The position numbers and the translations under genes are program-made. DNA of 64,000 bases from Novosphingobium sp. PP1Y (GTDB lineage Bacteria; Pseudomonadota; Alphaproteobacteria; Sphingomonadales; Sphingomonadaceae). How positions within the stretch are numbered: the first letter of the stretch is position 1; each line of letters begins with the position of its first letter. Location of the stretch: the NCBI RefSeq assembly GCF_000253255.1, contig NC_015580.1, positions 3,671,001-3,735,000 of the forward strand, in the 5' to 3' direction. The notes beneath the pieces are model-generated. The model did no database searches. It was not told the DNA's origin and saw nothing but the letters and a program-made list of their open reading frames with translations. Positions 38,861 to 48,236 of this stretch are shown here, piece after piece.

Positions 38861-38952
38861 GGATTTGACGGCTTGCCATGGCGGCGGCCGCTTGCTTCAC
38901 TCCCCCGGTCCTGCAAATCACCCCAAGGAAGGCAGGGCCGGGAGAATGACCG

Positions 38953-39351
38953 ATGTCTCAAGCGCATGACCTGCGCACCAACCCGATCCATCTCGGGCTC
39001 GGTGCCCGGGCAGTAGCCCAACCCGTCTTTACCGGCCTCGAATGGTACGAGGCCTATGCCGCGCGCACCCATGCAGACGGCGCCGAGGGGCGGCTGGTCG
39101 CGCTCCACGATTTCACCGGCGACTGGACTTCTTGGGAGGTCCACCCCGAAGGCGACGAAGTCGTTGTGTGCACGGCCGGTGAAATGACCCTGATCCAGGA
39201 GCGCGAGGACGGCTCGACCAGCGCACAGGTTCTCGCCGCGGGCGAATATGCGATCAATCCCGCCGGCACTTGGCACACCGCCGACATTGCAGGAACCGCG
39301 ACCGCGCTGTTCATCACCTGCGGCCTCGGCACCCTCCACCGGCCCCGCTGA
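38953..39351 (+). CDS. Cupin-domain protein
   Basis: A 132-aa single-cupin protein: WEVHPEGDEVVVCTAGEMTL covers motif 1 and GEYAINPAGTWHTADI covers motif 2. The metal-binding residues are only partly kept (one His in each motif), so it could bind metal or a small molecule without catalysis. A GGGAGA precedes the ATG by about 8 bases. Substrate and role are unknown; it stands between pepP and the EF-hand operon. Confidence 0.82.
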   Translation: MSQAHDLRTNPIHLGLGARAVAQPVFTGLEWYEAYAARTHADGAEGRLVALHDFTGDWTSWEVHPEGDEVVVCTAGEMTLIQEREDGSTSAQVLAAGEYAINPAGTWHTADIAGTATALFITCGLGTLHRPR

Positions 39352-39457
39352 AATCTTGCCTGGCTATGAATGGGCAAGGCGAACTGAGACAATTGGCGAC
39401 AATAATGGCCTGTCCCGGCATAACTGCGCGACAAGCCCTATCTAGAAGGAACACAAG

Positions 39458-39507
39458 AAAGTCGCGGGGCACGATCTTCCCCCTCCCTTCCCCCGCCCCG
39501 CGACTTT
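39458..39507 (+). promoter_or_regulatory. Long-loop leader hairpin before the EF-hand/two-component operon
   Basis: A perfect 13-bp inverted repeat (39458-39470 with 39495-39507) encloses a 24-base pyrimidine-rich loop. It lies about 20 bases before the purine-rich ribosome site (gaggagag) of the EF-hand gene. The CCUC in the loop could pair with GAGG of that site. It may be a translation control element, or a terminator of the cupin transcript without a T run. Confidence 0.4.
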
Positions 39508-39541
39508 CGCCCCATTTTCGGGTGCAGCGAGGAGAGAATTC

Positions 39542-40171
39542 ATGACCAGGTTCGGAAAGGTGTCGCTTGCGATATCCGCCGCCACACTCGCCATCGGCGG
39601 CGTTGCCTATGCGCAGATGCCCCATGGCAATTCCATGATGGACACCGACGGCGACGGCGTCGTGACCCGCGCCGAGTCGCAGGCCATGGCAGCCGCGATG
39701 TTCGCCCGCATGGACGTCAACAAGGATGGCAAGCTCGACCAGACGGATCGCGAGGAGCGCCGCACCGAAATGAAGAACCGCATGTTCGAGATGCTGGATG
39801 CCAACAAGGACGGCAGCATCTCGAAGCAGGAATTCATGGATGCCAGGCACCCCGGCCATGACGGCATGCGCGGCCCCGGTGGCCCGGGCATGGACGATCC
39901 AGGCATGGATGGAATGGACGGCCATCACGGCAAGCGCGGCGACAAGCGTGGCTGGCACCGCGGCGGCATGGCGATGATGAAGATGGCCGACACCAACAAC
40001 GACGGCGCGATCTCGCAGGACGAGTTCGAGGCCGCCGCCGCCAGGCACTTCGACATGATGGACGCCAACAAGGACGGCACTGTCACCAAGGAAGAACGCA
40101 AGGCCGCGCGTGACAAGATGAAGGCGCAATGGCAGGCGAAGAAGGCGCAGAAGACGAGCGCCGCCAACTGA
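39542..40171 (+). CDS. Exported EF-hand calcium-binding protein
   Basis: A 209-aa secreted protein with a signal peptide (MTRFGKVSLAISAATLAIGG, cleavage after AYA). It has five EF-hand loops at about 34-45 (DTDGDG), 58-69 (DVNKDG), 86-97 (DANKDG), 140-151 (DTNNDG) and 164-175 (DANKDG), each with the usual Asp/Asn/Glu ligands. A Met/Gly/His/Asp-rich linker (about 100-135) splits the set 3+2 and could bind another metal. It is 26 bases before a response regulator gene, which suggests a periplasmic Ca2+ buffer or sensor working with that two-component system (inference). Confidence 0.9.
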   Translation: MTRFGKVSLAISAATLAIGGVAYAQMPHGNSMMDTDGDGVVTRAESQAMAAAMFARMDVNKDGKLDQTDREERRTEMKNRMFEMLDANKDGSISKQEFMDARHPGHDGMRGPGGPGMDDPGMDGMDGHHGKRGDKRGWHRGGMAMMKMADTNNDGAISQDEFEAAAARHFDMMDANKDGTVTKEERKAARDKMKAQWQAKKAQKTSAAN

Positions 40172-40197
40172 ACTGACGGCGCGGAAGAAGGATTGCA

Positions 40198-40932
40198 ATG
40201 AACGATACCGCGCCACCCAGGCTGCTTCTCGTCGACGACGAGGCAGCCCTGCGCGAGCCCCTGGCCGAGTACCTCTCGCGCCAGGGGTTTGCCGTCAGCC
40301 AGGCAGTCAGCGCCGCAGAAGCGCGCAGCCGCCTGCGTGAAGAGAAGCCCGAGCTGGTCCTGCTGGACATCATGATGCCGGGCGAAGATGGCCTCTCGCT
40401 GTGCCGCCACCTCGTCGAATCGCAGGATCTGCCGGTCATCTTCCTGACCGCGCGCGGTGAGGCGACCGACCGCATCGTCGGGCTCGAAATCGGCGCCGAC
40501 GACTATGTCGTGAAGCCCTTCGAACCCCGTGAACTGGTTGCCCGCATTCGCAGCGTGCTACGCCGTTCCTCGCGCGTGCCCGCGGCTCCGGCCGAGAACG
40601 AAGCGTTCGTCTTCGAAGGCTGGCACCTCGATCCACTCAAGCGCCGCCTGACCGATGCCGAAGGCGCCGTCGTGGCGATCTCCTCGGTAGAGTTCCGCCT
40701 CCTGATGGCCTTCCTCGAGCATCCGCGCCAGGTCCTCAACCGCGATCGCCTGCTCGACATGGTGCAGGGCCGCGAGGCGCACCTGTTCGACCGCGCGGTG
40801 GACAACCAGGTCAGCCGCCTGCGCCGCAAGATCGAAGTCGACAGCCGCAATCCGCAACTGATCCAGACGGTGTGGGGCGGCGGGTATATGCTCGCCACCG
40901 ACGTCAAGCGCGTACCGCTCGCCCCTGAATGA
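40198..40932 (+). CDS. OmpR-family response regulator
   Basis: A 244-aa transcription regulator. The receiver domain (about 8-120) has phospho-acceptor Asp57 (LVLLDIMMPGEDG), the acidic pair in LLVDDE and the conserved Lys in VVKPFEP. A winged-helix output domain (about 140-240) follows (FRLLMAFLEHPRQVLNRDRLL, FDRAVDNQVSRLRRKIE). It resembles the CpxR/OmpR group. Its stop overlaps the kinase start by 4 bases (ATGA), so the pair is a coupled two-component system. Target genes are unknown; the EF-hand gene upstream is the first candidate. Confidence 0.95.
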   Translation: MNDTAPPRLLLVDDEAALREPLAEYLSRQGFAVSQAVSAAEARSRLREEKPELVLLDIMMPGEDGLSLCRHLVESQDLPVIFLTARGEATDRIVGLEIGADDYVVKPFEPRELVARIRSVLRRSSRVPAAPAENEAFVFEGWHLDPLKRRLTDAEGAVVAISSVEFRLLMAFLEHPRQVLNRDRLLDMVQGREAHLFDRAVDNQVSRLRRKIEVDSRNPQLIQTVWGGGYMLATDVKRVPLAPE

Positions 40933-42353
40933 AGTTCCTCCAGCCCCGCAGCCTGATGGGCCAGATGCTGCTGGCCGTCGCCGTGGCCCTGCTGCTCGTC
41001 CAGGGCCTTGGTGCCGTGCTCGTCTATCGTGCCCAGCGCGAAGGCTACGAGACCGGCATGCTCAACGCCGCCGCCTTCCGCCTCATCGCCGAAACCCGCG
41101 GCCCGCAATGGGTCGCCCGCAAATTGCGAAAGCAGGAGGATGCGCCCTTCGCCGGCCCTGCGCCGCGCGGCTTTCCCCTCGAGTTCTCGACCCGTCTGCC
41201 TATCGGCGCAGGCGAGATCCGCGACGAGCGCGCGCAGAACCGCCTGAGCGACATCCTGCGTGATCAGGATTTTCCCGATTCCGACGTCATCGTTGTCCAC
41301 CGCGCGGTCGGACAGGACCCGGTCGCGCGGCTTGGCATGGTGATGCGAGGCCGCGCCCATCACCTGGAGCCGGAAGAAATCGCCAAGTCCATGGACGACC
41401 ACCTGCTGGTCGTTGCGGTCAGGCCCAAGCAGCGCGACAACTGGATGATCGCAAGGGTGCGTACGCCGCGCGCCATGAACATCCTGCTCATGCCGATCGT
41501 TCTGCAGACCCTGTTCATCTACGTAGTGCTGGTCGGTGCCGTGGCGCTGATCCTGCGCCGGATCACCCGCCCGCTGGCGGCCCTTACCAATCGGGTCGAG
41601 CGCTTTTCCATGACCCAGGACGCCGATGGCCAGTTGGAGCCGTCGGGCCCCGAGGACATGCGCCGGCTGATCGTCGCCCACAACGCCATGGAAGCGCGCA
41701 TTGCCGCCATGCTCGATGAAAAGGACGTCATGCTCGGTGCCATCGGGCACGACCTCAAGACCCCGCTGGCCGCCCTGCGCGTCCGCATCGAATCGGTGCA
41801 GGACGAAGCCGAACGTTCCCGCATGGCGATGACCATCGAGGATATCGTGCGCACGCTGGACGATATCCTCTCGCTGGCCCGCGTCGGCAGGCCCAGCGAC
41901 CCGCGCGAACGCACCGAACTTTCCGCACTGGTCGCCTCGGTGGTCGAGGAATACGAAGACCTCGGCAACCCGGTCGAACTGGGCGACAGCGAGCGGATTG
42001 TCCTGGAACTGCGCCCCACGTGGCTGCGCCGCGCCATGCGCAACCTGATCGACAATGCCCTGCGCTACGGAGAGAACGCGAATGTCTCGCTCAAGCGCGA
42101 AGGGAATCTCGCCGTCATCCGGATCGAGGACGTGGGGCCGGGCATTCCCGAAGACACCATCGATGCGATGATGGACCCGTTCACGCGCGGCGATCCCTCA
42201 CGCAATTCGCTGACCGGCGGCGCCGGCCTTGGCCTCGCGCTGGCCCGCGCCGTCGCCGAGCAACATGGCGGCGCCCTCAGCCTGTCCAACCGCCACGCGG
42301 CCGACGGCCAGGTCGAAGGCCTGACCGCTCGAATCGCCATTCCCATCGGCTGA
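40929..42353 (+). CDS. Membrane sensor histidine kinase (EnvZ-like)
   Basis: A 474-aa kinase. A first membrane segment (about 8-30) is followed by a periplasmic part of about 155 residues, a second segment (about 188-210), HAMP, the HisKA box with His274 (AIGHDLKTPLAALRVRIE) and an ATPase domain (N box NLIDNALRYGENAN, G boxes VGPGIP and GGAGLGLALARAV). The periplasmic part has no known ligand fold. It partners the regulator just upstream. It is convergent with the HerA-type gene. Confidence 0.94.
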   Translation: MKFLQPRSLMGQMLLAVAVALLLVQGLGAVLVYRAQREGYETGMLNAAAFRLIAETRGPQWVARKLRKQEDAPFAGPAPRGFPLEFSTRLPIGAGEIRDERAQNRLSDILRDQDFPDSDVIVVHRAVGQDPVARLGMVMRGRAHHLEPEEIAKSMDDHLLVVAVRPKQRDNWMIARVRTPRAMNILLMPIVLQTLFIYVVLVGAVALILRRITRPLAALTNRVERFSMTQDADGQLEPSGPEDMRRLIVAHNAMEARIAAMLDEKDVMLGAIGHDLKTPLAALRVRIESVQDEAERSRMAMTIEDIVRTLDDILSLARVGRPSDPRERTELSALVASVVEEYEDLGNPVELGDSERIVLELRPTWLRRAMRNLIDNALRYGENANVSLKREGNLAVIRIEDVGPGIPEDTIDAMMDPFTRGDPSRNSLTGGAGLGLALARAVAEQHGGALSLSNRHAADGQVEGLTARIAIPIG

Positions 42354-42396
42354 GCGCCGGAACGGTGCGAAACAACCGCCCCCTCCCCACGCCGCG

Positions 42397-43995
42397 CTAG
42401 CGCATCAGGCCACCGATCAGGTTGCGCGCAAAGCGGCCTATTCCCGGGATGCCGATGGCTTTCTCGATCGTGCTTCCGATCGTGCCCGCGGCCGCGCTGG
42501 CGGCGGACGCCTTGGGGTTGGCGCGGCTCTTCTTGCCCTGCAGGGTCTGGGCGAGGATCGAACCGGCGCTGGCGGCGGCCGCACCGGCAGCGGCCTTGGC
42601 GACCTTGCCGCCCAGACCGTCCCACAGGCTCGGGCTGCGCCTTTCGCGCTTGCGCACTTCAGCTTCGCCCTGCTCGGCCACTTCCTCGGCCGTGGCCGCG
42701 GCATCGGCGGCTTTTGCGGCAAGCACTTCTTCGGCGCTCTCGCGATCCACGCGGGTATCGTACTTGCCCTCGCACGGGCTGATCGACTGGATGATTGCCC
42801 GCTCCTTCTCCGACACCGGACCCAGCCGCGAGCGGGGCGGAGCGATGAGCGTACGCTGGACGACGGTAGGCGCGCCTTCCTCGTCGAGCGTCGAGACCAG
42901 CGCTTCACCGACCTTGAGTTCGGTAATCGCAGCCTCGACGTCCAGTTCGGGATTGATCCGGAAAGTCTCGGCAGCCGCCTTGATCGCCTTCTTGTCCCGC
43001 GGGGTGAAGGCCCGCAGCGCGTGCTGGACGCGGTTGCCCAGCTGGCCGGCGATATCCTCGGGAATGTCGATCGGGTTCTGCGTCACGAAATAGACGCCCA
43101 CGCCCTTCGAGCGGATCAGGCGCACGACCTGCTCGACGGTATCCTGCAGGGCCTTGGGGGCATCGTCGAACAGCAGGTGCGCCTCGTCGAAGAAGAAGAC
43201 CAGCTTGGGTTTCTCCGGATCGCCGACTTCGGGCATCGCCTCGAACAGTTCGGACAGCAGCCAGAGCAGGAACGTCGCGTAAAGCTTTGGGCTGCGCATG
43301 AGCCGGTCGGCGGCCAGCACATTGATGTAGCCGCGGCCCTGATCGTCGCAGCGGATGAAGTCCTGGATCTCCAGCGCCGGTTCGCCGAAGAACTGCGCCG
43401 CCCCCTGGCTGTCCAGCGCCAGCAACTGGCGTTGGATCGCGCCGACGCTGGCCCTGGTCACATTGCCGTACTTCGCCGAGAGGTCCGCCGCGTTCTCGGC
43501 CGTATAGGCCAGCATCGACTGCAGGTCCTCAAGGTCGAGCAGCAGCAGCCCCTGTTCGTCGGCATAGCGAAAGACGATGTTGAGCACGCCTTCCTGCGTA
43601 TCGTTGAGATCCATCAGCCGCGCGAGCAGCAAGGGCCCCATTTCGGAAATCGTGGTGCGGACCGGATGGCCCTGCTCGCCGTAGATGTCCCAGAAGACCG
43701 CCGGATTGTCGGAATAGGCATAGTCGGCAAGACCGATTTCCTTCGCCCGGCTCTCCAGCTTGTCGGCATGCTTGAAGGTCGGACTGCCGGGCATCGAAAT
43801 TCCCGAAAGGTCGCCTTTCACGTCGGCCATGAACACCGGCACGCCTTGCGCGGAAAACTGCTCGGCAATGGTCTGGAGCGTCACCGTCTTGCCGGTGCCC
43901 GTCGCGCCGGCGATCAGCCCATGGCGATTGGCACGGCCCAGCCGCAGCGCCTGTCGGTTTCCATCGGCGCCAAGCCCCAGAAAGATATCGCTCAT
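42397..43995 (-). CDS. HerA/YjgR-type ATPase (DUF853)
   Basis: A 532-aa HerA-FtsK superfamily ATPase with Walker A (GATGTGKTVTLQ near residue 30), Walker B (LVFFFDEAHLLFDDAPKAL) and the arginine-rich C-terminal part of the DUF853/YjgR group. The last 100 residues are Ala-rich and charged (coiled-coil-like AAKAADAAATAEEVAEQ) with repeated glycine-alanine stretches. Function is not known; HerA relatives work in DNA processing. No NurA-type nuclease gene is next to it. It is divergent from pabB-pabC. Confidence 0.88.
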   Translation of the reverse strand: MSDIFLGLGADGNRQALRLGRANRHGLIAGATGTGKTVTLQTIAEQFSAQGVPVFMADVKGDLSGISMPGSPTFKHADKLESRAKEIGLADYAYSDNPAVFWDIYGEQGHPVRTTISEMGPLLLARLMDLNDTQEGVLNIVFRYADEQGLLLLDLEDLQSMLAYTAENAADLSAKYGNVTRASVGAIQRQLLALDSQGAAQFFGEPALEIQDFIRCDDQGRGYINVLAADRLMRSPKLYATFLLWLLSELFEAMPEVGDPEKPKLVFFFDEAHLLFDDAPKALQDTVEQVVRLIRSKGVGVYFVTQNPIDIPEDIAGQLGNRVQHALRAFTPRDKKAIKAAAETFRINPELDVEAAITELKVGEALVSTLDEEGAPTVVQRTLIAPPRSRLGPVSEKERAIIQSISPCEGKYDTRVDRESAEEVLAAKAADAAATAEEVAEQGEAEVRKRERRSPSLWDGLGGKVAKAAAGAAAASAGSILAQTLQGKKSRANPKASAASAAAGTIGSTIEKAIGIPGIGRFARNLIGGLMR

Positions 43996-44119
43996 TGCCG
44001 GTCCCGGGCTCCCTTGTTTCGCCAGTCTTGTCCCAGTGATAAGGCTGCATTTCCCTGAGTGCGAGAGGGTTTTTGCCAGCCGGCGATTGCGCGGCTAAAG
44101 GCGGGGCGAAACACGCACC

Positions 44120-45940
44120 ATGACCAGTCCATTCGTCCTTCTCGATGACGCCCGCACCCTGGGCGCAGCCGGAGCCCGGCTCTACCGCGAACCGCTCGAA
44201 ATCGTCGAGGCGCGGCGGGCGCAGGACGTCGCGCCGGCGCTGGAACGCCTGGAAGCCCTGCAGCGCGAAGGCCGCCACCTGGCCGGATACATGGCCTACG
44301 AGGCCGGCCTTGCGCTGGAGCCGCGGCTGGCCGGTTTGCTTGCCGAGCGCACCGGCGCTGTCGGCCCGCTCGTATGGTTCGGCGTCTTCGCAGGCTACGA
44401 GACCATCCCGGCTGCCGACGTGCCGACCTGGCTGGCCTCCTGCGCGCCCGACGATGCCGCGGCGATCGGCCCGCTCGACCCGCAAGTCCCGATCGGGGAC
44501 TACGAGCAAGCCTTCGACACGCTGCACCGCGCGATCGGCGACGGCGACATCTATCAGGCCAACCTGACGATGCCTTTGGAAGGGCCATGGCGGGGCGATC
44601 CCTTCGCGCTCTATGCAGCCATCCGACCCGCCGCCGGCGCCGGCTACGGCGGGCTGATCCATGACGGCAGCCACTGGATCCTGAGCTTCTCGCCCGAACT
44701 GTTCTTCTCGCTCAAGGACCGGTCGGTGCGGGTCAAGCCGATGAAGGGCACGCGCCCGCGCGGACGCGACGAGGCTGAGGACGAGCGCCTGCGCGAGGAA
44801 CTGGCGGCTTCCGACAAGGATCGCGCCGAGAACCTGATGATCCTCGATCTCATGCGCAACGACCTTTCGCGCGTGGCCGAAGCGGGGTCTGTACGGGTCG
44901 AGGATCCCTTCACGATCGAGACCTACCCGACCGTCCACCAGATGGTGTCCTCGGTCGGCGCGACGCTTGCCCCGGGCAATGGCGCAGTGGACGTGCTGCG
45001 CGCGCTGTTTCCCTGCGGCTCGATCACCGGTGCGCCCAAGATCCGGGCAATGGAACTGATCGCGCAGGTCGAACGCCACTTACGGGGGCCCTATTGCGGC
45101 TCTATCGGGCGGATCGAACCCTCTGGCGATGCCGCGTTTAATGTGGCAATCCGCACCTTGCGGCTCACTCCCGGCGAGAATGGCGGGGGCAAAGCGGTGC
45201 TAGGGGTCGGATCGGCCATCGTTGCCGATTCGCAAGCGCTTCCCGAATGGCGGGAATGCCTGATCAAAGGGGGTTTCGTGAGAGAGTCGGAAGCGCGTCA
45301 TATGGGTGGCACGGCCTCGCCCGCGAGCTTCGATCTGATCGAGACCATGCGCTTTACGCCGGAAGACGGCATTCCGCTGCTCGAACTGCATCTGGAACGG
45401 ATCAAGGCCAGCGCCGCCGCGCTCGGTTTCACTTTCGATCGCCACGCCGTGCGCAATGCGATCCAGGCGCTGTGCTTCGATGCCGAAGGCCCTGCCAAGC
45501 TGCGCCTCGTCGCCGCGCGCAGCGGAGCCTACGCGCTCGAACTGGCGGACGTGACCGAAAGCCTGCCCGAACCGGCGACGGTTGCGGTGCTGCGCATGCC
45601 GGTCGACAGCGGCGACTGGCGCCTGCGTCACAAGACCAGCGACCGCGGCTTCTACGAGGCTGGCCTCGTCGCGGCAAAAGAAGCCGGGGCGCACGAAGCG
45701 ATCTTCCTGCGCGACGACGGGCTCGTCACCGAAGGCTGCTTTACCAACCTGTTCGTCGAACGCGACGGCAAGCTGCTTACCCCTCCTGCCGATCTCGGCC
45801 TGCTGCCCGGCGTCCTGCGCCGCTCGCTGCTCGACGAGGGCCGCGCCGCCGAAGCCGCGCTGACGCTCGACGATCTTGCCGGCGGGTTCTTCATCGGCAA
45901 CGCCCTGCGCGGCCTCATTCCGGCCAGACTGCTCACCTGA
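44120..45940 (+). CDS. pabB: Fused aminodeoxychorismate synthase component I / aminodeoxychorismate lyase
   Basis: One 606-aa chain for two steps of p-aminobenzoate (folate) synthesis. Residues about 1-375 are a chorismate-binding PabB domain (SPELFFSLKDRSVRVKPMKGT; DLMRNDLSRVAEAGSV; CGSITGAPKIRAMELI). Residues about 395-606 are a class IV aminotransferase-fold PabC domain (FDLIETMRF, the PLP lysine in HKTSDRGFYE, LVTEGCFTNLF). Fusion of PabB and PabC is known in several bacteria. The stop overlaps the start of the aminotransferase gene (TGATG), so the two are coupled. Confidence 0.94.
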   Translation: MTSPFVLLDDARTLGAAGARLYREPLEIVEARRAQDVAPALERLEALQREGRHLAGYMAYEAGLALEPRLAGLLAERTGAVGPLVWFGVFAGYETIPAADVPTWLASCAPDDAAAIGPLDPQVPIGDYEQAFDTLHRAIGDGDIYQANLTMPLEGPWRGDPFALYAAIRPAAGAGYGGLIHDGSHWILSFSPELFFSLKDRSVRVKPMKGTRPRGRDEAEDERLREELAASDKDRAENLMILDLMRNDLSRVAEAGSVRVEDPFTIETYPTVHQMVSSVGATLAPGNGAVDVLRALFPCGSITGAPKIRAMELIAQVERHLRGPYCGSIGRIEPSGDAAFNVAIRTLRLTPGENGGGKAVLGVGSAIVADSQALPEWRECLIKGGFVRESEARHMGGTASPASFDLIETMRFTPEDGIPLLELHLERIKASAAALGFTFDRHAVRNAIQALCFDAEGPAKLRLVAARSGAYALELADVTESLPEPATVAVLRMPVDSGDWRLRHKTSDRGFYEAGLVAAKEAGAHEAIFLRDDGLVTEGCFTNLFVERDGKLLTPPADLGLLPGVLRRSLLDEGRAAEAALTLDDLAGGFFIGNALRGLIPARLLT

Positions 45941-47106
45941 TGCACACGTCCCATGCCCTCTCCCGCATCGCCCCGTCCCAGACGACGGCGATGACAGACC
46001 GCGCCATCCAGCTTCGCGAACAAGGCGTCGACATTATCTCGCTGTCGGTTGGCGAACCCGATTTCGCCACCCCGCCCCACGTGATCGAGGCCGCCAAGGC
46101 CGCGCTCGACGCAGGCGACACCAAGTATACCGCGGTGGGCGGCACTTCGCGGCTCAAGCAGGCCGCCGCGCTGCACTTCGCGCGCGACCTCGGCATCGAG
46201 GTCCCCGCCTCGCAGGTCACGGTCAGCGCAGGGGGCAAGCAGGCGATCTTCCATGCCTTGCTCGCCACGATCAGCGAGGGCGAGGAAGTGATCGTACCTT
46301 GCCCCTGGTGGGTCAGCTATCCGGAGATCATCCGCTTCGCTGGCGGCAGCGTCGTGCCGCTGATGACCTCGGCGCGGGACAACTTCCGCTTTACCGCTGC
46401 CGACCTCGAAGCGCAGATCGGGCCGCGCACGCAATGGCTGCTGCTCAACAGCCCGGGCAATCCGACCGGCGCCTACTACCCGGCCGACATGCTGCGCGGC
46501 ATCGGCGAAGTCCTACGCCGCCATCCGCGCATCATGGTCCTCTCGGACGACATCTACGCGCCGATCAACTACACCGGTGAGCCGCACGCGACCCTGGCGA
46601 ACCTGTGCCCGGACCTTGCCGACCGCATCCTGACCATCTCGGGCGTATCCAAGAGCCATGCGATGACCGGCTTCCGCATCGGCGTGGCCGCCGGACCGGA
46701 ATGGCTGATCAGGGCCATGGAAAAGCTGCAGTCGCATTCATCGGGCAATCCCTGCTCGATCAGCCAGGCGGCTGCCGTGGCCGCCTTCGAGGGCCCGCAG
46801 GACTTCCTGAAAGAGTGGTGCGAGCGCTTCCGCGCCCGCCGCGACATGGTGGTCTCGGCGATCAACGCCATTCCCGGTCTCTCGACCCCGACGCCCGACG
46901 GCGCCTTCTACTGCATGGTCGATGCCGCCCCGCTGATGCAGCGTTTCGGCGACGATACCGGCCTTGCGCTCCACCTTCTCGAAAACGGCGTCGCGATCGT
47001 TCCGGCATCGGGTTTCGGCGGCCGCAACGGCTTCCGCATCAGCTTCGCCGCCGACGAGGCCAAACTTACCGAGGCATTGCGCCGCATTGCGAAGGCCCTT
47101 GCCTGA
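45940..47106 (+). CDS. Class I PLP-dependent aminotransferase (aspartate aminotransferase-like)
   Basis: A 388-aa fold-type I aminotransferase of the AspC/subgroup Igamma type. It has the N-terminal PSQTTAMTDRAIQLREQGVD and SLSVGEPDFATP, the PNPTGAY-like NSPGNPTGAYYP, LSDDIYAPINY and the PLP lysine in ISGVSKSHAMTGFRIG. It most likely transaminates aspartate or a related amino acid; aromatic or prephenate activity cannot be excluded. The ATG at 45940 overlaps the pabB-pabC stop. Confidence 0.92.
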   Translation: MHTSHALSRIAPSQTTAMTDRAIQLREQGVDIISLSVGEPDFATPPHVIEAAKAALDAGDTKYTAVGGTSRLKQAAALHFARDLGIEVPASQVTVSAGGKQAIFHALLATISEGEEVIVPCPWWVSYPEIIRFAGGSVVPLMTSARDNFRFTAADLEAQIGPRTQWLLLNSPGNPTGAYYPADMLRGIGEVLRRHPRIMVLSDDIYAPINYTGEPHATLANLCPDLADRILTISGVSKSHAMTGFRIGVAAGPEWLIRAMEKLQSHSSGNPCSISQAAAVAAFEGPQDFLKEWCERFRARRDMVVSAINAIPGLSTPTPDGAFYCMVDAAPLMQRFGDDTGLALHLLENGVAIVPASGFGGRNGFRISFAADEAKLTEALRRIAKALA

Positions 47107-47119
47107 TGAAAGTCACTTG

Positions 47120-47818
47120 ATGGAACTGGAAATTCTCTTCGAAGACGGCGAAGCGCTCGTCATCGACAAGCCTGCAGGCCTGCCGCTCGACCGCCCCCGG
47201 GCCGGCGGGGTGAGCCTTGACGACTATATCGACACGCTCAAGCTGGGCTTCCAGCGTGAGCCCGCGCCCGTTCACCGCCTCGACCGCGACACCTCCGGCT
47301 GCCTGCTGCTGGCCCGCAATCCCAAGGCGCTCAAGCGCTTTGCCGCGGCGTTCGAGGAGCGCCTCGTCGAAAAGCGCTATCTCGGCATCGTGACCGGTGT
47401 TCCGGCCGAGGACGAGGGCACGATCGCCCTGTCGCTGTCCAAGGTGAGCACGGCCAAGGACGGCTGGCGCATGATCCCGGCGCGCAAGGGCAAGCCCGCG
47501 GTGACGCACTGGCGCAAGCTCGACACGCGCGACGGCCTGACGCTTATCGAATTCCGCCCCGAAACCGGCCGGACCCACCAGATCCGCGTGCATGCCGCAT
47601 CAGGCCTCGGCATGCCGCTGCTCGGCGATCCGGTCTATGGGACGAAGAAGGCCGGGGCACGGACCATGCTTCATGCCGCCGCCCTCACCGTTCCGCGCGG
47701 CGAGAAAGCCCCCATCGTCGCCATCGCCCCGCTTCCCGCAGACTTCGCCGCCCTCGGTTTCGTCGACCCCGGCTTTGAAGACTCCGGCTCCGAAGACCTC
47801 AGCCCTGCCGATGATTGA
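47120..47818 (+). CDS. RluA-family pseudouridine synthase
   Basis: Isomerises specific uridines in rRNA or tRNA. The 232-aa chain has no S4 domain. The catalytic motif HRLDRDTSG (52-60) contains Asp55, and FRPETGRTHQIRVHAA follows near 150. Which RNA site it modifies cannot be told. It begins 13 bases after the aminotransferase stop and overlaps arfB by 8 bases, joining two RNA-related functions in one transcript. Confidence 0.93.
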   Translation: MELEILFEDGEALVIDKPAGLPLDRPRAGGVSLDDYIDTLKLGFQREPAPVHRLDRDTSGCLLLARNPKALKRFAAAFEERLVEKRYLGIVTGVPAEDEGTIALSLSKVSTAKDGWRMIPARKGKPAVTHWRKLDTRDGLTLIEFRPETGRTHQIRVHAASGLGMPLLGDPVYGTKKAGARTMLHAAALTVPRGEKAPIVAIAPLPADFAALGFVDPGFEDSGSEDLSPADD

Positions 47819-48221
47819 AGCGGTCGTCGAGCGCGCCAACGCCCTCGCGACCGAGTCTTTCATCGCCTCGGCCGGTCCGGGCGGCCAGAACGTCAACAAG
47901 GTGGCAACGGCGGTGCAGCTGCGCCTCGACGTCTACGCCCTGCGCCTGGCCCCACCGGTCTTCGCAAGGCTCAAGCAGCTCGCCGGAAGCCGCATGACCG
48001 GCAAGGGCGAACTGGTGCTCACCGCACGCACGTTCCGCACCCAGGAAGCCAATCGCGCCGATGCGCGCGAGCGCATGGCCGAACTGCTGCGCGAGGCGCA
48101 CAAGCTGCCCGAAAAGCGCGCCAAGAGCCGCCTCAATCGCGTTGGCAAGACCCAGCGCCTGAAGGGCAAGAAGATCCGCGGCGCCGTGAAGGCCGGACGC
48201 GGCAAGGTGAGCTTCGACTGA
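47811..48221 (+). CDS. arfB: Peptidyl-tRNA hydrolase ArfB (ribosome rescue)
   Basis: Releases peptides from ribosomes stalled at mRNA ends (136 aa, family length about 140). The GGQ loop is at 24-26 (SAGPGGQNVNKVATAVQLR), and the C-terminal tail is strongly basic (KRAKSRLNRVGKTQRLKGKK), as needed to enter the mRNA channel. ATG 47811 overlaps the end of the pseudouridine synthase gene; the longer frame lies inside that gene. Last gene of the pab operon. Confidence 0.96.
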   Translation: MIEAVVERANALATESFIASAGPGGQNVNKVATAVQLRLDVYALRLAPPVFARLKQLAGSRMTGKGELVLTARTFRTQEANRADARERMAELLREAHKLPEKRAKSRLNRVGKTQRLKGKKIRGAVKAGRGKVSFD

Positions 48222-48236
48222 GGTTTTACGTCAGGA

